DNA from: Saccoglossus kowalevskii
Lineage: Eukaryota > Hemichordata > Enteropneusta > Harrimaniidae
Reading direction: 5' to 3'
Assembly: GCF_000003605.2 (NCBI RefSeq)
Contig: NW_003137327.1
Location: 20,314-37,891, forward strand
DNA length: 17,578 nucleotides
Shown here: in pieces, positions 8,108-16,908 of the stretch
Layout: each line of letters opens with the position of its first letter
How positions within the stretch are numbered: position 1 is the first letter of the stretch
Made by a program: the position numbers and the translations under genes
Notes under the pieces: generated by a model
Database searches by the model: none
What the model saw: the letters and a program-made list of their open reading frames with translations, nothing else
Told to the model about the DNA's origin: nothing

Positions 8108-11100
8108 CTGAAATAAGAAACAAACACTAAAACAATTAATGTGTGTGTGTGAGTTTTTAAAGTCGTATTTCCACTTTGCAAATCTTTGAGGTACCATCCC
8201 GACCAATGTGTACACCATCAAATATTCAGATTGTGGATGAGCTATGAGAAATTTACTGGACAGGATACAAACATATTATAGATCTTGGCACATGCCAAGA
8301 GTCTCAGATGAGTCAGCTAGAATGTGTGTTTGAACGGTCAGGCCGAGTTGGCATGTGCCAAAAAAAAAATTGATCTCAGTCAAAATAGAAAGTCAGGAGG
8401 ACAGAAACTCTTCACATGCCGAGATTTGCTGTCTGAACGCTCGACACAAACCTAAATCACGCCCTTGGTGAATTTTAGAGAACATGTACCGATTCATGTT
8501 AGTATGACATAACAATGAACGGAAGTGCAACTATATATGGTCAGATGCTGTAGTAATGAATAAAATGAATTTGGAATGTTGTCAGCGAGACACATATATG
8601 TGCTGCTGCAACTGGTTTCTTGCAATGCTACATTGACGTAAAAAGAAACAACTGTTCTTTGAATCCTCTTTGTCATCCGTGTGCACAATAACTCGTAATC
8701 AATAAATAAAAGAATACGATAATGGCAAATATATATGGTTTCAATAAAGTAATTAATATTATCATTGTATGAGTATTGTCTGCCATGTTTGGGTCAAATT
8801 ACAGATTTACATGTATGAATGAGATTGGCAAGAACCAAGTGGGTAAAGACTAACATGGACACAACTACTGTAAACCCTCTGCAAACACGAAGGATTAAAA
8901 ATGTAGGCATGTGTCAAGATCTTGTAATGTGAATGTAGTAGATGTCTGCTTTCGATATATAATTTTTTTTATATGATGTTTTACATATTTGCAAAATGGA
9001 AATGCAACTTTAGCATTCATGCTACTTTCTTCCAATTAGACCATAAAAAAAAGATTTTTGTTTCTAATTATCTTGTATCGTAATTTTTGTCGCAGCTTTT
9101 TTGTGAATTTGTGAAAGAAAAAAAAACAGAATAAATGCAAAGTTTTATAGCAATGGTAAAATTGACCATAAACATTTCCTACTGTATCTAGACTTGTTTG
9201 ATATCGCATAATTGCAAGATTCTAGAAATATATTTCTACTCTTTGATCAGATTCCCTGGTTGCTAGGATATGCACAAGAAAGATTGAAATTGTTTCTCGC
9301 ATATTATTCCATGTGATGAATAAATCAGTGGTACAGGTAATATATCATTGCTTACCATCGCATGCAAGTTTCTCCCCTGCTGTGTTCCCATCCTCACCAA
9401 ATGCTATGCAGTAATCATTGTTATTTGTCAATGCATCACCATAGTAACGATTAGTTGGCTTGAACACCTGAATAAAAAATGTATGTGACAATTTGCTGGG
9501 AAACATGAATAAAAAGATATTTTACATTCACATTTACACCTACACATCCTTCAAGTAAAATTGTCTGTTCAAGATGTACAATTTGCATACACATCAATTA
9601 GACCAATCAGAATGGAGCATACAGGTCCTTATTTGCAACATTGCGGAAATCACACGAGAGGGTTATTATAGAATAACTCTATTTTTTTTTCAATATATTT
9701 GTCTGCATTTATTTAAGACTATGAAACTAAGTATATTATCATTGCATCAGCACATATGGACCACTGTGATTGGCTTTACATACCCTTGCACATAACCAAT
9801 GGATGTCTTCACAGTTGGCAGGATGAATGTTGATTGGCGCCGTTAAGTCTGTGATAGTGATATTCTCTCCTGCACCAATGCCATACTGTAGAGTCTCAGC
9901 ATATGTGTAATTTGTATTCACCTCTATATTGGTCCATGAATCGGCAGACTCATAATCTTGGTTGTTTGTCAGTGTCAGCTTCACGTTAAAGTTTGTTGAA
10001 TCAGTGTCTGTAGAGTTGGGAATACTTTCTGTGCCAGCATTTTTTATTATAAGGTCGAAGTTCACCCAGGTTGTCTTCCCAGGGGTGTATTTCTGATTGG
10101 TTGAATTCTGGATAAACAAACCTGCGACAGTTAAATCTGAAAAGTAAAGTTTTGAAATATATTAGAGCACTACTCCTAACTCAAATATTTCTTTTTGTGG
10201 GTCATTACTATGTTTGGGTAGAATACAAAATTGTAATCCATGTTCAGTTCTTACTAGCCAACTGGTGATAATTCTTTAAAATTGAACTTACTGTGATGTT
10301 TTATTAAAAGTATTGTGTTTTGATTACATGAACAGCCACACCTCGATCATAAAGTGATTACGCCCACCAAGGTTGGGCAGATTCGTTTTTTGGTCAGAAA
10401 TTTTAAAAAAAGACAACGTTCAATTTTCTCAATTAATCTTAACAAAGCATTATTTAATGACTATTTAAATATAAAAATAAATACAGACTCGCATCAAAAT
10501 TTGAAAAAAACAAATTGTACTTTTTTGGTTCAAATAAATTACGATTTCTATTGAAATTCCATTATGTCTAGATTAGATTATTTGACAAATTAGACGGTGA
10601 GAAATTATTAAGTTTCGTAACAAACATGAACAGATGTATTAGAATATCCAATTTGCGAAAAATTATTTTACAACAAATTGAAATATAGAGTTAGAGGTGG
10701 TGTTGCGCTATTCAACGGTTATCTATGTTTTTTCAAGTACCAACTACGCCCGGCACATCCATCTTCCCTCAATCTTATATACTCCTCCCTATCCGATATC
10801 TGAGAGTGCAAGTTACCATATCCATTACCTGAAAGACATGTCCTGTTTGCCTCCATACTTTGGCATTTATAATTATTCACAGTATTCCCATCTAAGTAGG
10901 TGTTACTGCTGTCGTAAATGGTGATTTCAACACATAGCACGGTGTACTGGTCACATGACTCAACAGGTATGGTAATCGATGCATTCATGAATAACGTGAC
11001 GTCATCGGAGTTGGGTATCGACGTCTGTTGTAAATATTGGGACTCGTCCAATATGGCTGAAGTATCCACCGGGAGAACATCTTCCTGCAATGTGACACTC

Positions 11101-13167
11101 ATTCTTAATAAAAGCTAACTGTAGTTTTTATCTCCAAATGTTGTGTTAGCAATGATATTGAAGGTATTAGTTTAAAGCGGGAGGGTCGTCACCTGCGCAT
11201 GCGCGGGTATTGAGTCCCAAGCAACGATAACAACACACGCTAAAAATGCAAAGGCTCATGGGTAGACGCTTGTTTGTAAACAATGACACGCTATGGCCAT
11301 CTGACACGTGTGCAGATGACGACTCCCCCGCTTTAATATCAAGATGCCTTTCCAAATAGGTTACACGCTACAGTTAGAATTGGTATCAAGGTCAGAGGCG
11401 GCGGCACGCCGAAATTTTGTATTTTGAGGGTCAAATTTGCTGACATACATAGCGGTGGATTTAAATGAAAAAATACACAAAGGGTTTCAGCTAGATTTAG
11501 GGGGGGGGGTAGTTGTAGTATGGTACCTGTACTAGGTTCCGTACATTTCCCTTCAGGAACACCCTCCCATCATATACATTTCACTACCAACCACCAACCC
11601 GAAATAACACACATTTATATCACAAAGAAAATTTAAATGCAAATACAGCTTGTTATATTACAAACTTGAAGAGAAATTGATAAATGACTGAGCTTACACT
11701 GGCACGTACAGCAACTAATGTGAACTAGCACATCGACAACGGAAACAGCATGAATAGTATTTGTAGTGCAGTTTGGTTTGTGAATTAAACTAACTTGAAG
11801 TTATGTTTCATCAAAACAAATTATTTTTGGTATTTGTAACAGAATTGCATTGTTGTTGGCATTCAATTCGTGACTTGGAGAAAAAAACAGCAGGAAATCG
11901 TTTATGAACACCGTTCATCTTCCGATCGATATCACATCGTCACGGTGTTTTCATGCCTGGGTCAAGGTTCAAATTGGACACTTTGGTAAAATACTTACAA
12001 AATTTTGGCTCTTCGCTAAGTACACCATCAGACCAAAGTTATTTCTCACTTCATTCTCTGGGAGTTCTGCGTCCCCAACATTCCATATTGTCACTGTTAT
12101 GTTGATGTAAGTTGTCTTCCCTGCTTCATAAATCAGATCTTCAGCTCTAGGCTCGGTCACCGCAAAACTTTTTAATTTCAAATCTATGGGAATATGGATA
12201 GAGTGAAATGTGTTTTATTTTTTCACCGAATTTTGTTTTGAGAATTTCAAATAGATTTATTTTGAATTACCTTTCCTTCCATTTTCAAATAGTTTTATTT
12301 AAATGCATTATTTGGTTTTCTATAAAAAAAAAAAAAAAAAAGGCACACCCTCTCCCCAAGTTGTTGAACAAAATAATTTTGAACATACAGTTTCTTGTAT
12401 ATTTTTTTGGTTTCTTTAGCGAAAGCCGTGTTACCGCGAAGGTTGGGTTAGCGCGAAATGAATTATTTATTTCTCGGTAACCCGAATTTAGCCATTTATA
12501 CACTCCCATATTTTTATATATTGCAAAAAACACCAACAAATATGTATTCAAGTCTAATGCCGTTTCTAATATTCAAAACAGAAATTGTTCGCAAACCCAC
12601 CAACACTTCAAGAATTTTGATGAATGCGCGAAAAGGATTCAATGACCAGACAAAAACAAAATCCCGTTGTAAGTCAGCAACCGACTACTTTAGGGTATAT
12701 CATTTGAAATCGGAGGGGGCTCCGAGGATTTTTAAAACAAAATTGTGGTAATAGCTAATAATAGAAAAAATACTCTTTCCACAGAAAGAAATTCCTGCCA
12801 CAGTAATGTGAAAAAGTATGTAATGGACCAAATTCTTCCAGCCAATCCCTCTCCAAGATTACAAATGGTCAAAACTTGCAAACAAATCTAAAACCATTGA
12901 ATGAAATTGAAACGTAAAACTTAATATATTGGGTGTAAGTATTTAAGTATTTCTACACTTTAGGTTCAAAATGATCCTAAAATAAGCGTAGATACTGTAG
13001 TAGTTATTTTCCGATTATCCACTGATCTACCTCCAAACACGGCATTCAGGTACGCATAATTCAAAACCAATGCAATGGTTCTTCTAGTCACGTAGCTTAC
13101 CAACAGCCGCTGACGTCACAGCTACAATCCCTGCTACGCTCATGAACAAAGTCGCAATCAATTTCAT
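8031..13167 (-). CDS. Secreted, probably GPI-anchored protein with two tandem CARDB-like beta-sandwich domains
   Basis: Six coding exons on the minus strand (13167-13101, 12183-11999, 11114-10829, 10136-9784, 9467-9356, 8107-8031) join in phase to 1080 nt, or 359 residues plus TAA. Order: signal peptide (1 to about 20), domain 1 (about 24-178), domain 2 (about 179-332), then a hydrophobic tail ending at the stop, as in GPI-attachment signals. The domains align with each other: a D-L opening, an A/P-G-K-T-T strand, four cysteines with a fixed C-x6-C, and a D/G...NN-x-Y-x-C-like ending. Seven N-glycosylation sequons are visible. The AGKTT, I-x-N-x-G and closing NN pattern resembles the CARDB/Ig-like fold, but the family name is my inference. 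I recognise no named orthologue. It probably acts at the cell surface. Confidence 0.8.
8285..8361. repeat. 14-bp perfect inverted repeat with 49-bp spacer
   Basis: TTGGCACATGCCAA at 8285-8298 is exactly complementary to TTGGCATGTGCCAA at 8348-8361. Each arm is itself nearly palindromic. It could be a small foldback element remnant. Confidence 0.75.
8559..8710 (+). terminator. Candidate distal poly(A) signals for VPS33A
   Basis: AATAAA lies at 8559-8564 and AATAAATAAA at 8701-8710. They are 1.4-1.6 kb past the VPS33A stop and inside the minus-strand gene. Assigning them to VPS33A is uncertain. Confidence 0.25.
9356..9467 (-). CDS. Domain 2, second exon
   Basis: The acceptor is TTTTTATTCAG and the donor is GTAAGC after 9356. 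It reads VFKPTNRYYGDALTNNNDYC and IAFGEDGNTAGEKLACD. The NNN-D-Y-C part lines up with NNYKC of domain 1. It ends in phase 1, like the other module ends. Confidence 0.83.
9784..10136 (-). CDS. Domain 2, first exon of the duplicated pair
   Basis: The acceptor is ACTTTTCAG and the donor is GTATGT after 9784. It runs from phase 1 to phase 0. It begins D-LTVAGLFIQNSTNQKYTPG, then KTTWVNFDLIIKNAGTESIP, and includes NCEDIHWLCAR. Sequons: two NST, NYT and NIT. It is longer than its domain-1 counterpart because the intron sits further towards the domain end. Confidence 0.86.
10137..10828 (-). other. Intron between the domain 1 and domain 2 modules
   Basis: AT-rich, 692 bp, with phase 1 on both flanks, so it marks the module boundary. 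Nothing else is recognised. Confidence 0.75.
10829..11114 (-). CDS. Domain 1, second exon of the duplicated pair
   Basis: I chose the acceptor ACTACAGTTAG, giving LLLRMSVTLQED. The neighbouring AG at ACTACAG would shift the frame and hit an early stop. The donor GTAATG follows 10829, in phase 1. It contains ESCDQYTVLCVEITIYDSSN and NNYKCQSMEANRTCLS: four Cys and sequons NAS and NRT. Confidence 0.82.
11172..11336 (-). mobile_element. TTAA-flanked miniature transposon, copy 2 (inverted relative to copy 1)
   Basis: A 165-bp element in the intron between the two domain-1 exons, with TTAA at both ends and GC-rich inverted ends (TTAAAGCGGGAGGGTCGTCA at one side, the complement of GACTCCCCCGCTTTAA at the other). 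Its reverse complement matches 2388-2551 almost throughout, for example GTGTCAGATGGCCATAG and TCATTGTTTACAAACAAGC. Confidence 0.82.
11337..11998 (-). other. Remainder of the intron within domain 1
   Basis: Contains a G run at about 11500-11509. No gene or transposon ends were found. Confidence 0.65.
11999..12183 (-). CDS. Domain 1, first exon of the duplicated pair
   Basis: The acceptor is TTCCCATAG and the donor is GTAAGT after 11999. It runs from phase 1 to phase 0. It begins D-L-KLKSFAVTEPRAEDLIYEAG, continues KTTYINITVTIWNVGDAELP, and carries the sequon NIT. It pairs with the exon at 10136-9784. Confidence 0.85.
12184..13100 (-). other. Intron after the signal-peptide exon
   Basis: 917 bp, with an 18-base A run near 12324-12341. 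Open frames here on both strands have no support. Confidence 0.7.
13101..13167 (-). CDS. Signal-peptide exon of the minus-strand gene
   Basis: The ATG is at 13167-13165, and the exon reads MKLIATLFMSVAGIVAVTSA and then AV. It has a basic start, a hydrophobic core and a small-residue cleavage region (V-T-S-A). The donor GTAAGC follows, in phase 1. An acceptor (GTTTTGACAG) just upstream of the ATG implies a separate noncoding first exon. Confidence 0.85.
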
Positions 13168-14325
13168 TTTTATCCTGTCAAAACATGGAGAAAAACAAAG
13201 TAATCAAATTAAATTGTCGTAGATGGCGTCATCACATCCACCTGTTGTTAAATTCTACCAGTTTTCGCAATGCAGACAATTGTCGGGATTTGTGTTTTGT
13301 TCAAATGTGCGTGGATCGTTTTCTTTAATCGGTGGATAGTACGGTGGTGGTGAGAATTGTTATTATATTGAATTTACCGGACGGTGGTCATCGAGCAGAA
13401 CTCGTTCATTTAGTGTCAGCAATGTACATGTATTGTACACGCGGCGTTGTAGTCGTTGCATGGGACACACGCACACAACACGACGTGGCGCGCTGACCAC
13501 CAGTTTTTACAGACATGATGTGAATATTTTTCTTTGGTTCATACTATGACCAAGCGAAACAAAGCTACAAAATACTATGACCAATCGACTGACTGACGTT
13601 TATATGGACTGTTATTATTAAGCGGTTTCGTGGTTTGTTGATAGTCATATTAATTACAGGAATTTAATCACAATCTTTACACGTGTGTTGAGCATATATG
13701 TACCCATCCTGATATGATCTACAACGTCATCGTAGAGGGTGAGTTGTCCATGAACCTCTGTACATCAATGTAGCCTCAAGGTCACGTCCAGAGTGTGTAC
13801 ATGGATTTCGTGAATATAGGTAGCATTACTGAATCGTTGACGTGAAGATATATATGTCCAACCAGGGGCGGATACAGGATTTTTTTTATGGGGGGGGGGC
13901 AACTTTAAAATCGACAGACTAAGGTAATGATTTTTTATATTATATAAAAACAAATTGAATACATTTTTCAACGGGGGGGGGTACGGACCCCAATAACGCC
14001 ACTGCCAACCTCATATACGAAATATACACTCACTGATCGCTTGAAATTGGTTTAAATAAAGTATATGAATAAAATAATACATTTCATTTCGTTAGACACG
14101 GGAATAAGCTTATAATGTATGCGGATTTTTACATTTGTATGTGAAAGTTCGTTCGCAGTTGTTTATGTTTAAAGTATAAATGATTACCCAGAATCCTACC
14201 CCAAATACCAATTGACCCAGTCATGGTGAATATCTACTATCAAATACTGAATCACTGATATTATTAAATATTAATCAACTATTTACACCACTCACCTGTT
14301 GGGATGTTCCTTTTTTTGACGGAGA
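13168..14325 (-). other. 5'UTR of the minus-strand gene: short exon 1, intron, 7-nt leader
   Basis: A strong donor (CCCAACAG then GTGAGT) ends a noncoding exon at 14296, and an acceptor (GTTTTGACAG) lies before 13174. The exon 1 start is estimated near 14325 from a TATA-like element. The second part of the leader, 13174-13168, directly precedes the ATG. Confidence 0.6.
13863..14004. mobile_element. hAT-like miniature element with G-rich ends
   Basis: The ends are CAGGGGCG (13863-13870) and CGCCACTG (13997-14004), the short C-A-G-N-G-G-C-G type inverted ends known from hAT elements. They are flanked by the direct repeat CCAAC. Long G runs lie just inside at about 13890-13900 and 13972-13980. 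The element is 142 bp, noncoding, and sits in the 5'UTR intron of the minus-strand gene. The classification is tentative because the TSD is 5 bp rather than a clean 8. Confidence 0.5.
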
Positions 14326-16348
14326 CGGTGATACGGCGCACTGAACACTGGGCTATATTTTCCCACAAACCGAACGTCGGTTTGCGTAGAAACCAGTGAA
14401 ATAATAAACGGTTGTTGACATACGTGTTCTTTACAGCGCCATTAGACCGTGGCATTTAGCGGCAGGTGCAACACATCTAACTTGAACACTCGTATTGTCT
14501 GACATTCCGTGGATATAAACAGTATGTTTATAAATGAAGTTATCATAACGATATAACATAAACTATTTATTAGTTACGTAGTTACTTCTCCATGTTTTCC
14601 CCATATTTATTTTATATTTTTAATATTTATGTCCGCAAAAATTATATATGGCTACGATCTGTGTCACCACAGCCTCACTGGAGCTTCACTATCGTCAATC
14701 ACGTATATTCACTGTCTGCTGACACAATATTTAACAAACAAACACACTCGTAAATTAAATTATTATATTCCTATAAATATTCATATCGAAATGAGTAGTA
14801 TGCATACAGCAGAAAATTAAGACATTCTTGGCATTCCAAAACAACAGAGTAACGCGAACGATGAAGGCAGTATACCGTAGTATACCGTGGTTTAATTCAA
14901 TCAACTGGTAAACGCTGCTGCAACCCCAGTGGGTACCAATAGCCTCTGATCCAGGCGGTGTACTGGTCTATTATCTTGTAATGCCCATTCAACAAACAGA
15001 AACACGTGGTTTGTACTTAATTGCATTTTAAAAATTCAATAACAATTCGCTAGAATAATCTAACTGTCACATCGATATCCCTTGTTATTTGAACACGTGA
15101 CACACAAACACATATACGGTATGTTATTAATCTCAATTAGGAGTTGTTCTTTTTTATAACTAGTTTTTCTTTCACTGATTCTAAAATTTTGGCAAAAACA
15201 ACTGTGATGCGGATATTTGAACTGTTATACGCGATGACCAGCAATACAGTGAATGTCCGATAACAACCTTCGTGCTCACAGATCAGGTAAACAGAGACAA
15301 CTGTGCGTCACGGTAGGGACATACCAACAATTTTATTAAGGGGAATTTTGAGGTTGGGTGAAGTTTCTTGCTGAGCGTTTTTACTATGGTTCTCGGTGAA
15401 ACGAACATATACCCAAGGTAGTTTTGGAGATTAATAAAGACGACACACAAAAATACTGGTCGACCTTTCACCGCGAGGCCTTATCTTGATGCCCGCATGT
15501 TAACTCGAGTAAATCACGGTCACTTATAGAATCATCATTAATTAAAACAATACGCGTACATTTTCAGAATATATCTTCGTAATTGATCCCATCACCGACA
15601 CATTTCGACACCGACTTATCGGAGCACGCACCTCCACAGCGCCCACTTGAAAATGACGACGCTCTGACATTGTTTGCTGATCGTATCTTTATGTGAAATT
15701 TAGTGTCGAATTATTAAAATGTGAACTATTTAATAGATCATTATCATGGCAGGAATTCCTGTGGGAGAAACAACATGTCTATATGTCTTTATTTACTTGC
15801 TCTGCGTCATCGTCGTTTTACAGCGAACCATTTCACCGTTTAATTTTAAAGTTTACAATCATGGCTTTTAACTGTTTTAAATGTCCAATCGTTTATTTCA
15901 AGTTGCACTTGTGGTAACGGTAAATTATTACCAAATTAGGGATTTGACATCACTGTTATTAAAACTATATATTAGATGAGCCATTGTTGTATGACATTAA
16001 ATTGTACATAGATACCTTGGCATCTCATTTGTTGGTTTAAACGCGATAACATCTGCATGGGTAACCCATATTTGTATTGATGGATGACACATCATGTATC
16101 ATTTTAAAATAAACACAACCTCGAAAATAGTTCATGTCGGTAACATGCACTTAATTTTGAAAATGACGTCATGCACGAAAAATTAGCATATCGGTATGAT
16201 TTTGTTTTGTTTCCTCTTCCATATTTGGTATTATTTAATTTGCATACAGCATCACGTGTGAGATGAGCGACTTCCACACCCCTATGACCATCCTTGTACT
16301 GTCATTGCAATTCGCATTTCCGGTCCATTACAGAGATGACAGTTCGTC
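14326..16348. other. Intergenic region between the divergent paralogues
   Basis: About 2 kb between the two promoters. I see no exon, RNA gene or large repeat. There is a small tandem GTATACCGTA at about 14869-14889. Both-direction regulatory elements may lie here, but none is identifiable. Confidence 0.55.
14350..14362 (-). promoter_or_regulatory. TATA-like element for the minus-strand gene
   Basis: On the minus strand GGGAAAATATAGCCC lies about 30 bp before the expected start of the noncoding exon. It is a weak match to TATA. Confidence 0.35.
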
Positions 16349-16354
16349 TATAAA
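16349..16354 (+). promoter_or_regulatory. TATA box of the plus-strand paralogue
   Basis: TATAAA in CGTCTATAAATTGCC. Transcription is expected to start near 16380, giving a noncoding exon of about 170 nt that ends at the donor at 16552. Confidence 0.55.
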
Positions 16355-16379
16355 TTGCCTTCCCAAGGCATTTGTGAGC

Positions 16380-16551
16380 CATAAGTCTTGGTAACTTCAG
16401 ACAACAGCTACAGAGCACAGATCTCGGGAACAAAGCAAACGGCTAATATCTACAGCAGGGAAGTCAGACTTACTTCACTTATTTTATCTTATTTTATTTG
16501 AGAAATATTACATTTCAAGAGAAACGAAGAAGACTGTTCATAAATTAACAG
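16380..16551 (+). other. Noncoding first exon (5'UTR) of the plus-strand paralogue
   Basis: It ends in TTAACAG followed by GTGAGTTTA at 16552, a strong donor that mirrors the minus-strand gene (CCAACAG, GTGAGTGG). The start is estimated from the TATA box. The next exon opens exactly at the ATG. Confidence 0.5.
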
Positions 16552-16832
16552 GTGAGTTTACCCGAATTATTACCCGTATTAATATGAATACTTTGTGATC
16601 CAGTGACAAATATCCTTCCTCGTACTGAAACAATTCCACAAAACAACAATATAAGTTACTACGTGTAGTAAAACATTTCAGAATTGTATCAATGTGTCTT
16701 CTATGAGGACAATTACATTTGTACTTAGCAATACAAAAAATTTATAAACGATATGTAATTCACATGTATCTCACCATTGTAGCTTCAACCCAGGTGAAAG
16801 GTAATACTAATAATATTATGTTTCTTTTTCAG

Positions 16833-16908
16833 ATGGAAAATACACTGAAGTTGTTATTTGTTATTCTTCTATTGCATGTGAATATCTGCTTCGCTCTGCT
16901 AGCATGTG
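16833..16908 (+). CDS. Signal-peptide exon of the plus-strand paralogue
   Basis: 25 codons plus one base. It has a Lys near the N-terminus, a long Leu/Val/Ile core and Ala/Cys at the end. It is placed between a strong acceptor and the donor GTAAGA. Confidence 0.8.

Larger units (their letters stand above)
8108..9355 (-). other. Last intron of the minus-strand gene
   Basis: AT-rich, 1248 bp. It contains the inverted repeat at 8285-8361 and, on the plus strand, AATAAA at 8559-8564 and AATAAATAAA at 8701-8710. These are the first canonical plus-strand poly(A) signals after the VPS33A stop. No further exon was recognised. Confidence 0.55.

Noticed and set aside
11115-11120. Alternative acceptor ACTACAG upstream for the exon at 11114-10829
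   Set aside because: It breaks the frame and leads to an early stop; the AG four bases downstream preserves the frame and the domain alignment.
12285-12551. Open frames around the A run on both strands
   Set aside because: Low-complexity translation (poly-Lys/Phe) in an intron.
15283-15471. Minus-strand 62-codon frame in the intergenic region
   Set aside because: No signal peptide, splice partner or similarity to the neighbouring family.
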